A stretch of DNA of 64,000 nucleotides. Source: UBA1764 sp045642565 (GTDB lineage: Bacteria; Bacillota; Clostridia; Peptostreptococcales; Anaerovoracaceae). The position numbers were made by a program, and so were the translations under genes. The stretch is taken from positions 1 to 64,000 of the forward strand of contig JAZUJE010000013.1 in NCBI GenBank assembly GCA_045642565.1, given 5' to 3'. The stretch's first letter is position 1; every line of letters begins with the position of its first letter. Of this stretch, positions 55,434-63,836 are shown one piece after another. The notes beneath the pieces are model-generated. The model was not told the DNA's origin, made no database searches, and saw nothing but the letters and a program-made list of their open reading frames with translations.

Positions 55434-57251
55434 TTACATTGATTTCTTATTATTCTCAATAAATCGTCTTATCTTCTTTGATGTGTTCTTTTCAAATTCT
55501 GTGTGGCGAAGATTAATTCGTTTTATCATTTTGTATGGTGGATTTTTTTCATTGACCTGGTTTACCAAAGTCCATAAATATTTAACCACTTCTTCGTCAT
55601 CATTCACTTTATCTCCAAGAATCTCTTTAAGCATATTCCAGTCAGGATAAATTCCGGCAACTATGACATCATCATCCTTATTGTCCGAATCAGATTGGAA
55701 TACCATAGATTCTACTATTTCATCAAAGAGAGAAAGCTGATATTCAATTTCTTCCGGGAAAACATTCTTGCCATTCTTTGTTATAATAACGTTTTTCTTG
55801 CGTCCGGTAATAACAATATAGCCCTCATCATCAATGTAGCCAATATCTCCGGTATAAAACCAACCATCTTTTATTACTTCAGATGTAGCTTCAGGATTCT
55901 TATAATATCCAAGCATAATATTGTCACCCTTTAAGCAGATTTCGCCTATTCCATCAGGGCCAGGCTCAGAAATCTTTGCATCAAAACCAGGGAAAGCAAT
56001 TCCGCATGAAATAGATTTTGGCTTATTTTCAGGATTCAAAGCCCCCATAGGTGCAGCCTCAGAAAGACCGTATCCTTGAAGTGCCATAATACCAAATGAT
56101 TGCAAATCTTCAAGTATTTGAGGGTTAATTGCAGCACCACCGCAAATCATCATCCTCATTCTTCCTCCAAGAGTTTTTTTGATTTCCTTAAAGAATACAT
56201 TGGTCAAATCTACATGCACTTTCTTTGCTGCATTTGACAATTTCATTAGTTTGCGTACAGTTTCCTCTTTTCCTTTTGATCTGATGCCCTTCCATATTGC
56301 TTTATGTAAAGCTTCAAATATTGCCGGAACAGCCAAAAGAAATGTAGGATGAACCTCCTGTATATTCTTAACAATATATTTAAGGCCTTCACAATGTGCA
56401 ATTGCGCCACCTTTATATAAAGGCATAATGAAATTACATGTACATTCAAATGTATGATGAATTGGCAATACACTAAAGAATATATCATCAGTAAGGAAGT
56501 CAACTAATGTAGGTGAAACCATCAAATCTGCACAAATATTTTTATGAGAAAGCATTATACCTTTTGCCATTCCCGTCGTTCCAGAAGTAAATATAATGAT
56601 AGACATTTCTTCCGGATCAATTTGAGCATCTAAAAATTCTCTATGACCTTCTGCAATAAGCTTTTTCCCTTCTTCAATAAGAGTCCACTCAGATTTAATA
56701 TTAGCTTCATCTTCGCGTCTATCTTGAGCTATTAACAGTTCAAGCCCAGTATCCCCTTCTTCCATCATTTTAACAAATGTGGCTTCTCTTTTTTTGTCAA
56801 AAACTACAGCAGAAGCTTCTGATTCTTTGATAAGATTTTTCAGATCGTCATAAGCTAATTCTTTATCTAAAGGCACAACTATACCCGTTCCACAGACTGT
56901 TGCAAAATATGCTGCACCCCACATATATTGAGTCTCCCCAATAATAGCAATTCGTTTATCCTTTAAGCCCATGTTAATAAATGCAGTACCCAAAGCATTA
57001 ACATCATTATAAAAACGATCATAGCTTATCTGTGTATAAGGCCCTTTTTCAAATTTTGTATAAAAAGCAATATTATCCTTATATAAATCATGGCTGCTTT
57101 CGAGCATTTGTTTAAGACTGATAATAGGCCTATTTGTTAAATGCTGAACGCCTGGACGAGGGTCATCGATTTGTTTTTGAATTAAATCTTTAGCCCACTC
57201 CCAAGATTTAGCTTGCATCTTTTGATATTCTTCATTTGAGATTGGTTTCAT
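55434..57251 (-). CDS. Long-chain acyl-CoA synthetase-like AMP-binding enzyme
   Basis: This is a 605-aa ANL-superfamily ligase. The AMP-binding motif IIFTSGTTGMAKGIMLSHKN, the GYGLSEAAP segment, WFYTGDIGYIDDEGYI and GRKKNVIITKNGKNVFPEEIE are intact. It adenylates a carboxylic acid and transfers it to CoA; long-chain fatty acids are most likely, but the chain length is not shown. The upstream gap to rlmH is 18 nt and GGAGG precedes the ATG. Confidence 0.9.
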   Translation of the reverse strand: MKPISNEEYQKMQAKSWEWAKDLIQKQIDDPRPGVQHLTNRPIISLKQMLESSHDLYKDNIAFYTKFEKGPYTQISYDRFYNDVNALGTAFINMGLKDKRIAIIGETQYMWGAAYFATVCGTGIVVPLDKELAYDDLKNLIKESEASAVVFDKKREATFVKMMEEGDTGLELLIAQDRREDEANIKSEWTLIEEGKKLIAEGHREFLDAQIDPEEMSIIIFTSGTTGMAKGIMLSHKNICADLMVSPTLVDFLTDDIFFSVLPIHHTFECTCNFIMPLYKGGAIAHCEGLKYIVKNIQEVHPTFLLAVPAIFEALHKAIWKGIRSKGKEETVRKLMKLSNAAKKVHVDLTNVFFKEIKKTLGGRMRMMICGGAAINPQILEDLQSFGIMALQGYGLSEAAPMGALNPENKPKSISCGIAFPGFDAKISEPGPDGIGEICLKGDNIMLGYYKNPEATSEVIKDGWFYTGDIGYIDDEGYIVITGRKKNVIITKNGKNVFPEEIEYQLSLFDEIVESMVFQSDSDNKDDDVIVAGIYPDWNMLKEILGDKVNDDEEVVKYLWTLVNQVNEKNPPYKMIKRINLRHTEFEKNTSKKIRRFIENNKKSM

Positions 57252-57269
57252 TCCAAAACCTCCGTCTTT

Positions 57270-57719
57270 CTATTTATGATATTTTTCTCCGGCATTAATT
57301 TTAAATGCACGGTATATTTGCTCAAGTAAAATCACACGCATCAATTGATGCGGAAAAGTAAATTCTGAAAAACTTAGACGTAAATCTGCAATTTCCCTAA
57401 CAGCATCATTATAGCCGTTTGACCCGCCAATTACAAAAACAATGCGGCTCTTACCTAAAATTGCCAATTCACTGAGTTTGCCGGCAAAAGCTTCAGAACT
57501 AAAAGCCTTTCCTTTTACATCTAAAGCTATAACATATGCGCTCTTAGGCAAATGCTCTATTATTTCAGAACTTTCCTCATTGATATCATCAGATTTGCTC
57601 TCTGCCAGTTCTAAAATATCGAATTTACAAAATCTTCCAAGACGCTTTATGTATTCAGCACAGGCATCTTTCCAAAATTGTTCTTTAAGTTTTCCAATAC
57701 ATATTACACTGATATTCAT
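57270..57719 (-). CDS. rlmH: 23S rRNA pseudouridine-1915 N3-methyltransferase
   Basis: This 149-aa SPOUT methyltransferase has FVIGGSNGY and the C-terminal knot SFSEFTFPHQLMRVILLEQIYRA, which are diagnostic; the length is normal (about 155-159). It methylates m3-pseudouridine-1915 on the 70S ribosome. A TGGTAAAAT extended -10 ends 6 nt before the ATG and no Shine-Dalgarno site is present, so it is predicted leaderless. The acyl-CoA synthetase gene follows. Confidence 0.94.
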   Translation of the reverse strand: MNISVICIGKLKEQFWKDACAEYIKRLGRFCKFDILELAESKSDDINEESSEIIEHLPKSAYVIALDVKGKAFSSEAFAGKLSELAILGKSRIVFVIGGSNGYNDAVREIADLRLSFSEFTFPHQLMRVILLEQIYRAFKINAGEKYHK

Positions 57720-57725
57720 TCATCT

Positions 57726-57734
57726 ATTTTACCA
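57726..57734 (-). promoter_or_regulatory. Extended -10 promoter of rlmH
   Basis: On the minus strand TGGTAAAAT ends 6 nt before the rlmH ATG. No Shine-Dalgarno site lies between, so the start point falls at the start codon. Confidence 0.6.
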
Positions 57735-57807
57735 TAGTTTAATGGTGTAAAACATTTTATAATGTTTATAATTAATAATATAAAGATTAGCAAGAGAGGT
57801 TATTTGA

Positions 57808-59007
57808 ATGAAAGTTGAAGATCGATTTCTTAAATATGTAAAATTCGCTTCTGCATCCGATGAAAATAGCAAAACTTCTCCGTCTACCTCAGAACAGCTT
57901 GAAATCGGAGCGTTCATTGCGAATGAAATGAAGCAGATTGGATTAAAAAATGTTAAACAAGATAAACATGGCTATGTATATGGGTTTTTACCAGCAAATG
58001 TTAAAAATTCCCAGTCAATAGGCCTAATTTCTCATATGGATGTCTCTCCTTCTGCTCCTTCGCAAAATATTAAAACTAAAATTATTAAGTATAATGGTGG
58101 AGATATTCAGCTCAATAAAGACATCGTCACAGATGTGAAATCATATCCTTTTCTTAAAAACTATATTGGACAAAAACTGATTGTGACTGATGGTAAAACA
58201 TTGCTTGGTGCAGATGACAAAGCCGGAATAGCAGAAATATTAACTGCAATGGAATATCTTATAGCGCATCCTGAAATAAAGCATGGAAAAATTTGTATAG
58301 GAATCACTCCTGATGAAGAAATAGGACGCGGTACAGATTTCTTTAATCTTAAGCTATTTGACGCTGATTATGCATATACTATTGACGGAGGAAGATTAGG
58401 CGAACTCCAATATGAAAATTTTAATGCAGCTGGGATAAAACTTAAAATCAATGGATTAAATGTCCATCCGGGTTCTGCAAAAAATATTATGAAAAACGCT
58501 ATCCTTATTGCCAACGAACTGCTTGCAATGCTCCCTCCGGCAGAAATTCCTGCAAAAACAGCAAATTATGAAGGCTTTTATCATGTTCAAACAATCTCCG
58601 GAAACGAAAGTGAAACAAATATTTCTATGCTCATCAGAGATCATGACATGAAAAAATTTAAGCAACGTAAACAATTCGTAGAAAGCATTGTTAAAAAGCT
58701 CAACAAGAAGTATGGGCAAAATACTATTGAATTAAGCATGAAGGACAGCTACTACAATATGAAGAAAAAGATTGAGCCTAACATGTTTATAGTGGAAAAA
58801 GCTAAAAAAGCCATGAAAGAGGCCAAAGTAAAGCCAATAATAAAGCCTATACGCGGAGGTACAGATGGGGCAATGCTTTCATTTAAAGGGCTTCCTTGCC
58901 CGAATTTGTCCACAGGCGGCGAAAATTTCCACGGAATTCACGAATTTGTATCTATAGATGCCATGCACAAAATGACAGAAATAATAGTAAACTTGATTAC
59001 AATATGA
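57808..59007 (+). CDS. pepT: Peptidase T (tripeptide aminopeptidase)
   Basis: This is a 399-aa M20-family zinc peptidase. SHMDVSPSAP, LLGADDKAGIAEI, TPDEEIGRG (catalytic Glu) and RGGTDGAMLSFKGLPCPNLS carry the metal and active-site residues. The length is normal. AGAGAGG precedes the ATG. It removes N-terminal residues from tripeptides. The phosphate acyltransferase gene follows after 49 nt on the same strand, with no terminator between them. Confidence 0.94.
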   Translation: MKVEDRFLKYVKFASASDENSKTSPSTSEQLEIGAFIANEMKQIGLKNVKQDKHGYVYGFLPANVKNSQSIGLISHMDVSPSAPSQNIKTKIIKYNGGDIQLNKDIVTDVKSYPFLKNYIGQKLIVTDGKTLLGADDKAGIAEILTAMEYLIAHPEIKHGKICIGITPDEEIGRGTDFFNLKLFDADYAYTIDGGRLGELQYENFNAAGIKLKINGLNVHPGSAKNIMKNAILIANELLAMLPPAEIPAKTANYEGFYHVQTISGNESETNISMLIRDHDMKKFKQRKQFVESIVKKLNKKYGQNTIELSMKDSYYNMKKKIEPNMFIVEKAKKAMKEAKVKPIIKPIRGGTDGAMLSFKGLPCPNLSTGGENFHGIHEFVSIDAMHKMTEIIVNLITI

Positions 59008-59056
59008 TAAAATATTAGGTGGTTAAAGTTAGTGATTTTTTAGGAGATAACAAATC

Positions 59057-60022
59057 ATGGAAGAAAAATATTTATCCGCTTTTAGTAGCATAATCGAAAA
59101 AGCAAAAAAAATTGAAAAACCAATGCGTGTTGCTATTGCTGGCGCAGATGCAGAAAATATTGTAAAAGGCGCTTTCGAAGCAGAAGCAGCCGGTTTTGTA
59201 GAGCCTATTTTGATTGGAAATTTCGAAAAAATTAAAGCTTTACTTAAAAAACTCGGTGTCGAAGAAAGACATTATGACATACAGCCTATAAACGATGGCG
59301 ACAACCCTGTTCAGTTTGCCATTGATATGATTAACTCTGGAAAGGCAGATTGCTTAATGCGTGGAAACACACAAACAAGAGATTTCTTGATGCCTGTACT
59401 CCACAAAGCAAACAACCTCATTAGAGAAGGTTCAACTGTTTCTCATGTAGCAGTACTTCACGTTCCTCAATATAAGAAAAATCTTGCAATTTCTGATGTA
59501 ACATTAATTGTTGAGCCAAACATCTCACAAAGAAGATGTATCGCAAGAAATATTGTCAGAGTATTAAATGTTGCCGGAACAAAGCATCCAAAGATTGCTC
59601 TTCTCTCTCTTGTTGAAACTCCAAGCTTCCAAATGAGAGATACTGTTGAAGCAGGCAACCTTGTAAAAGAACATAAGCAAACACCTATCGCAGATTGTGA
59701 ACTTGTTGGACCTATTCCTTATGACCTTATCGTAAGCAAGAAAGCAGCAGAACTTAAGGGATATGATTGTGAATTTTGCGGAGACTTTGATGGTATCGTT
59801 GTTCCTACATTACTTGCAGGCAACCTTCTTATTAAGGTTCTTGAACATAATGCAGATGCTGTAGGTTATGGCGTATTATGTGGAACAAAAGTCCCAGTAG
59901 CAATCAGCTCAAGATCTGACGAGCCAGAACAATCCTTCCTGTCACTTGCCGCATGTGCATCAATGATGGTAGATAACATTTGGGAAAACTGGTCACAATT
60001 AACAGGCTGCAAGACAGAATAA
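59057..60022 (+). CDS. Phosphate butyryltransferase-like phosphate acyltransferase
   Basis: This is a 321-aa protein of the Pta/Ptb family. GADAENIVKGAFEAEAAGFVEPILIG, then ADCLMRGNTQTRDFLMPVL and the C-terminal SRSDEPEQSFLSLAACASMMV match Ptb rather than Pta. It swaps CoA for phosphate on an acyl-CoA, probably butyryl-CoA. The usual buk (butyrate kinase) partner is not next to it, so butyrate production is only suggested. TAGGAGAT precedes the ATG. Confidence 0.85.
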   Translation: MEEKYLSAFSSIIEKAKKIEKPMRVAIAGADAENIVKGAFEAEAAGFVEPILIGNFEKIKALLKKLGVEERHYDIQPINDGDNPVQFAIDMINSGKADCLMRGNTQTRDFLMPVLHKANNLIREGSTVSHVAVLHVPQYKKNLAISDVTLIVEPNISQRRCIARNIVRVLNVAGTKHPKIALLSLVETPSFQMRDTVEAGNLVKEHKQTPIADCELVGPIPYDLIVSKKAAELKGYDCEFCGDFDGIVVPTLLAGNLLIKVLEHNADAVGYGVLCGTKVPVAISSRSDEPEQSFLSLAACASMMVDNIWENWSQLTGCKTE

Positions 60023-60036
60023 ACAGAAGAAATTAA

Positions 60037-60068
60037 AAAGTGTTTGGCAAATGCCAAACACTTTTTTT
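60037..60068. terminator. Bidirectional terminator between ptb-like gene and DGR cassette
   Basis: A perfect 13-bp stem (AAAGTGTTTGGCA/TGCCAAACACTTT, arms 60037-60049 and 60052-60064, loop AA) has T-runs on both strands. On the minus strand it ends the target-avd-template-repeat transcript 28 nt past the template repeat, leaving no room for a reverse transcriptase. Confidence 0.93.
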
Positions 60069-60095
60069 ATTAATAAAATGTTGTAACGATTTAAT

Positions 60096-60251
60096 TTTGA
60101 GGAGTTAAGAGTCCAGATCGATCCACAAAGCGGGGCGAACAGCGTCATTATCATTGTTGACATTGTTACCATTGTAATTGACCGAGCCGTCATTGTTGAC
60201 ATTGGCGGCATTGTTCTGATTATTGCCGGGCGACCGGAGCCACCACCAGCA
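60096..60251 (-). repeat. DGR template repeat (TR)
   Basis: These 156 bp align without gaps to 60789-60944, the 3' end of the TIR-protein gene, at an offset of 693. There are 21 differences, and 17 of them are adenines on the TR coding strand, changed to G (9), T (7) or C (1) in the other copy. Read in the protein frame the TR has 14 Asn (AAY) codons, and 13 differ in the protein. The segment 60102-60141 is invariant, as expected for the mutagenesis-homing end. The TR begins 36 nt after avd and is non-coding in place. Confidence 0.95.
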
Positions 60252-60287
60252 CAGCCCATTCAATCGAATCCCCAGATTATAGCCTAA

Positions 60288-60686
60288 TCACGGCTGTAAT
60301 CGTCTTCTGTCCCTATTCATCCACGCACCGAGCAGACTCTGACAGTCTGTCACTTGTCTTGCGATTTGCTCGTATTGCTTTGGAAGAATACATTCCTGCT
60401 CCATAGAAAGCATAGCCATATATCCGAGCAGTTTCAGATCCGTCATAGCGGCACGTTGAAAATCGAGTCGTTCCTTTTGAGCCGGAATATTCTGCTTTGA
60501 AACATATACGTCATTTGCACGGAACAAATTTTCTATTACGCTGAGTGCAAGGTTCTGCAATTTGCTTACAAAAGTGTAGCGAAAATGCTTCGGCGATTTT
60601 TGTGTAACGGTCATTACGTAGGAACCCAGATCTTTTGCTTTTGTAATTACGGTTAATTCACTTTGTTTTTGTCCCAATTCCCGCAC
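60288..60686 (-). CDS. avd: DGR accessory variability determinant (Avd)
   Basis: This is a 132-aa, strongly helical, basic protein with the features of Avd four-helix-bundle proteins. SPKHFRYTFVSKLQNLALSV, an ALSVIENLFRAND segment, and the C-terminal LSMEQECILPKQYEQIA ending LLGAWMNRDRRR are typical. Avd binds the reverse transcriptase and template RNA in known DGRs. The start is uncertain. GTG 60686 is in frame, but AAGGAGG lies about 28 nt before it; the family usually begins near SELTVI. It sits between the variable repeat and the template repeat, the usual order, but no RT gene follows. Confidence 0.85.
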   Translation of the reverse strand: MRELGQKQSELTVITKAKDLGSYVMTVTQKSPKHFRYTFVSKLQNLALSVIENLFRANDVYVSKQNIPAQKERLDFQRAAMTDLKLLGYMAMLSMEQECILPKQYEQIARQVTDCQSLLGAWMNRDRRRLQP

Positions 60687-60735
60687 CTGCCGTTTTTCAA
60701 AAAATCGCGCGCCCTCCTTACGGCGGTTAGCAAAT

Positions 60736-60751
60736 TGCGGCTGGCGCCGCA
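60736..60751. other. GC-rich hairpin downstream of the variable repeat
   Basis: A perfect 6-bp stem (TGCGGC/GCCGCA, loop 4 nt) lies 38 bp past the end of the variable repeat, in a GC-rich stretch unlike the surrounding DNA. In phage BPP-1 a hairpin/cruciform just after the target repeat aids retrohoming. A similar role is inferred. Confidence 0.45.
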
Positions 60752-60788
60752 GATTAGCTCGCTTACGCTCGCATTGGATGATTCCGGA

Positions 60789-60944
60789 TTTGAAGAGTTA
60801 AGAGTCCAGATCGATCCACAAAGCGGGGCGAACATCGAAATAATCAGAGTCGACATAGTCACCACCGTAACCGACCGAGCCGTCAATGTCGACATAGGCG
60901 GCATCGCTCTGATTATAGCCGGGCGACCGGAGCCACCAACAGCA
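60789..60944 (-). repeat. DGR variable repeat (VR)
   Basis: The recipient copy of the 156-bp repeat covers roughly the last 49 codons of the TIR-protein gene plus 9 nt past its stop. Adenine-linked differences from the template fall between 60838 and 60917. In the protein they change residues 730, 733, 734, 737, 739, 740, 745, 747, 749, 750, 752, 753 and 755. Two non-adenine differences (60835 and 60839) sit at the invariant-segment border, and two more lie at the outer ends of the repeat. Confidence 0.95.
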
Positions 60945-63104
60945 ATTATCATTGCTGTTGGTGGTATAAGCCCTTTGCTCTTTGGCGTATGCCGTAGCCG
61001 AGCATTGTCTTGCAGAGTCAGAAGAAAAATATTTCTCTGCTTCCTTGATACTAAGCAAAAATACCTTATCCTTGGTAGCATTACCAGGATTTGTACTGTA
61101 CTCGGGATTCTTATCCACACTGACATTCGTCGTTGCTATTTTTGCCTGTTCATCAGTTGAAAAAGCATTATTTAAGAATGTTCCGTTCATCCATTTACGA
61201 AGTGAGCAGGTTTCCCAAGTCACATCGGTCCATGATGTGTTGTACTGCTGAAAATCAAGAACTTTTTTGCTGATAAGAAGTAACATCATATCTTTTTTAT
61301 CAAGCACCATCCATTCAATATCTTCTTTTCCATTAGAAGCATTGTTATCTTGTTCATATGCACCGAATACTATAGTATCGCCAATAGAAGCATTTTTAAC
61401 AGTATCAGCCCATTCTTTTCCATATTTTTTGACGGCATTATTATATTTTATCGTAGGAATAATCACTGTTGTTAACGCAATTGCAAAAGCTATACATACC
61501 GCAACAATAGGCGTGCCGATGGCAAATGCCTTTTTACGCTTTTTTGCTGCCTTTTCAGCCTTAATACGACGTTCTTCGACTTTGCGCTTGATTTCCTCAA
61601 TCTTTCTCTGGCAAGCATAAATACACTCTTCTGAATTTTTCCAGCTAGGAATCTTTTGGAACATTTCAATTGCTTCTTCGTAAGAATCAACCTTTTCGCT
61701 ACTCATTTTTGTTATAGCAGATGAATATATAGCATCCTTTCGGCAGACCTCTGCTTTATCTATGCACTGCTGTGCTAATGCATCAGCATCTTCGAATCCT
61801 GAAACCACAGCAAACGCATCAGCAGCTTCTTTAAAAGATTCTTCTGAATTTGCTGAATCCATAGCTTTTCTCGCGCTATTATATATTATAGTCATAATAT
61901 ATCCGCGCATTTCCGCTTCAAGAGCTTCGTCACCAAAACGAAGAACTTTACTATAATTGTCACTGTTATCAAAAGGTACATCACAGTCTGCTAACTGTTT
62001 ACGATTTCTTACCTGTAATTCGACCATCAGCTTGCCGAGGTAAGCTTCAGCATTTTTAGGGTCGATATCTAAAACCTTCTCACAGTAAATATTGGCATCC
62101 TCCCATTTTTCATCCTCAAGGAAAAGATAAACACGTTCGAGCAGTGGTGCAACCGCAGCATTGTTGGCGTCTACAATTACAGTTTCTTTAACCGACTGTT
62201 TAGACTTATCGGCTTCAATGATTTTTTTGATACCACGTATGAGATCTTGAACAAAACCAAGTTTACCCATATCCTGTGCCTGTAGGTGAGAAAATTCTTC
62301 TGGCAAATCATAAGGATCCATATCACGGTAAGCAGGAATAAGCATCTTTTTTGCACCACTTTTAATTAATGCAAGGTAACGGCTCCACTCGTTCTTTACC
62401 CATACGGCATTAAAATATTCCGGCTTTGTGCCGAGAACAACCATCACTTTAGAAGAGTTCAATGCCGCAAATATGTACGGCTCGTAAGCGGTCCCAAGCT
62501 TATCCTCGAGCGTGATGCGCGAGAAAAAGACCTTGAAGCCTTCCTGCGTGAGTTGGTGATAAAGATCATTAGCAAGTACACTATCTTGAGTGCGGCGCCC
62601 ACTTGCATCTGTTTCCTTATAACAGATAAAGATGTCAAATGGTTCTTCCTTTTGTGAAATTGCTAAAATACCCTTCTGAATTTCATCTATAGCTTTAGCT
62701 TCATCCTCGTAGATAGTTTTCTGATATCCATCGGCATATTGCAAAGCGGATTTGTAATCTTCATCGGCAAAAACAGATGTAAACTGTGCACGGTTTACAG
62801 TTGGGATACGTTTATGAGATAAAGGATCTTCAACATATTCAATGCCATAACGACAGAGAACAAGAGACCAATATGCTTCTGCATCTGTGTTGTCCTCGTT
62901 CAAAATCTGCTCGTAAATACCCATTGCCTTGTCGAAATCGTTGTTCCGACGGAAATGATTGGCTCTGTCATAAAGATTTGCTTTTTTATCGTCGTCAAGA
63001 CGAGGCAAGGTCTGCTTCGTTCCGCAGGAGTCGCATACACCGACGGTTGCGCCTTGCTCAAATTCTATCGTGCCTCCGCACATTTTACATTTGAATACTG
63101 ACAT
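60798..63104 (-). CDS. DGR target: zinc-ribbon/TPR/TIR/TM/DUF6273 protein
   Basis: This is a 768-aa protein. A zinc ribbon (Cys6, 9, 24, 27) and a TPR-like region (about 40-150) precede a TIR domain (about 155-290). DIFICYKETDASGRR starts it, and Glu239 in WVKNEW matches the catalytic Glu position of TIR NADases. Helical repeats (315-505), a basic stretch KKAAKKRKKA-like (about 517-526), one transmembrane helix (527-550) and a C-terminal DUF6273/formylglycine-enzyme-like domain (about 575-768) follow. The C-terminal domain carries the DGR-variable residues. Positive-inside topology puts the TIR domain inside and the variable domain outside. GAGAAG precedes the ATG. Confidence 0.9.
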   Translation of the reverse strand: MSVFKCKMCGGTIEFEQGATVGVCDSCGTKQTLPRLDDDKKANLYDRANHFRRNNDFDKAMGIYEQILNEDNTDAEAYWSLVLCRYGIEYVEDPLSHKRIPTVNRAQFTSVFADEDYKSALQYADGYQKTIYEDEAKAIDEIQKGILAISQKEEPFDIFICYKETDASGRRTQDSVLANDLYHQLTQEGFKVFFSRITLEDKLGTAYEPYIFAALNSSKVMVVLGTKPEYFNAVWVKNEWSRYLALIKSGAKKMLIPAYRDMDPYDLPEEFSHLQAQDMGKLGFVQDLIRGIKKIIEADKSKQSVKETVIVDANNAAVAPLLERVYLFLEDEKWEDANIYCEKVLDIDPKNAEAYLGKLMVELQVRNRKQLADCDVPFDNSDNYSKVLRFGDEALEAEMRGYIMTIIYNSARKAMDSANSEESFKEAADAFAVVSGFEDADALAQQCIDKAEVCRKDAIYSSAITKMSSEKVDSYEEAIEMFQKIPSWKNSEECIYACQRKIEEIKRKVEERRIKAEKAAKKRKKAFAIGTPIVAVCIAFAIALTTVIIPTIKYNNAVKKYGKEWADTVKNASIGDTIVFGAYEQDNNASNGKEDIEWMVLDKKDMMLLLISKKVLDFQQYNTSWTDVTWETCSLRKWMNGTFLNNAFSTDEQAKIATTNVSVDKNPEYSTNPGNATKDKVFLLSIKEAEKYFSSDSARQCSATAYAKEQRAYTTNSNDNCCWWLRSPGYNQSDAAYVDIDGSVGYGGDYVDSDYFDVRPALWIDLDS

Positions 63105-63116
63105 TTTTTATTCTTC

Positions 63117-63836
63117 TCATTCCTCTATTATTAACTTATTACTAATACCTAATCGTTCTAATTCGCAATTATAGGAATAATTGTGATCAATCACAAAACG
63201 ATACTTATCATCTTTCATCGACATTTTTTGGACCTTTATTCTATGCTTGCTTGAATGTTTTAGATTATATTGATATATTGCCAACATAGATTTATAATAA
63301 TCTTTAGAATCCAAATCTGCCATACAACCAATATTTATTGTGGATATTCGTACTTTCAAAAAGACAGATCCATCTTGTAATATATTCCAAGCAGCCGAAT
63401 CATAATACCTGCTACAAAATACCGCTCTAACTTCCAATTCATCTTTCCATTTGTCATCTTTACAATATAACGATTCGATTATTTCTTTTTCCGAAGACAA
63501 CCCACGTCTATTTATGTATTTACTTTTATAATTAACGCGTTTTAACACCGAATCAATTGAACCATATTCCTCGTATTGTATTTGCAAACTGCATCCCTTA
63601 TGAGATCTTGCATAATGAGACCACATAAGATTTGCATTTTGGCTTCGGGATAATGCACAAATACGATATGTGTCGCAATCAATTATGTCCTTAGATTCGT
63701 ATGGATCATTTAAATCTTCAATTCTTCCGGCATAAATCCCATTTTCTATAGTGGATGGAATATACTCTATAGAAGTGTATTTATATAGACGATCATTCGA
63801 TTTTGACAAATCCACAAAACCATTGCTATTCATCAT
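63117..63836 (-). CDS. DUF2971-family protein
   Basis: This 239-aa protein carries the DUF2971 signature: LYKYTSIEYIPSTIENGIYAG, then NDPYESKD, and ICALSRSQNANLMWSHYARSHKGCSL. The function is unknown; the family is common in mobile and defence-associated regions. It lies 12 nt upstream of the TIR target gene and shares its transcript. ATG could be 63836 or 63833. Low GC and AT-rich codon use resemble the host. Confidence 0.8.
   Translation of the reverse strand: MMNSNGFVDLSKSNDRLYKYTSIEYIPSTIENGIYAGRIEDLNDPYESKDIIDCDTYRICALSRSQNANLMWSHYARSHKGCSLQIQYEEYGSIDSVLKRVNYKSKYINRRGLSSEKEIIESLYCKDDKWKDELEVRAVFCSRYYDSAAWNILQDGSVFLKVRISTINIGCMADLDSKDYYKSMLAIYQYNLKHSSKHRIKVQKMSMKDDKYRFVIDHNYSYNCELERLGISNKLIIEE

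Noticed and set aside
60106..60260. Template repeat as a degraded gene end or simple duplication
   Set aside because: A decayed duplicate would differ at all bases; here 17 of 21 differences are at adenines of one strand.
60653..61160. Two overlapping open frames (165 aa plus strand, 157 aa minus strand) around the variable repeat
   Set aside because: They are out-of-frame shadows of the TIR protein, variable repeat and avd. Low-A repeat DNA keeps extra frames open.
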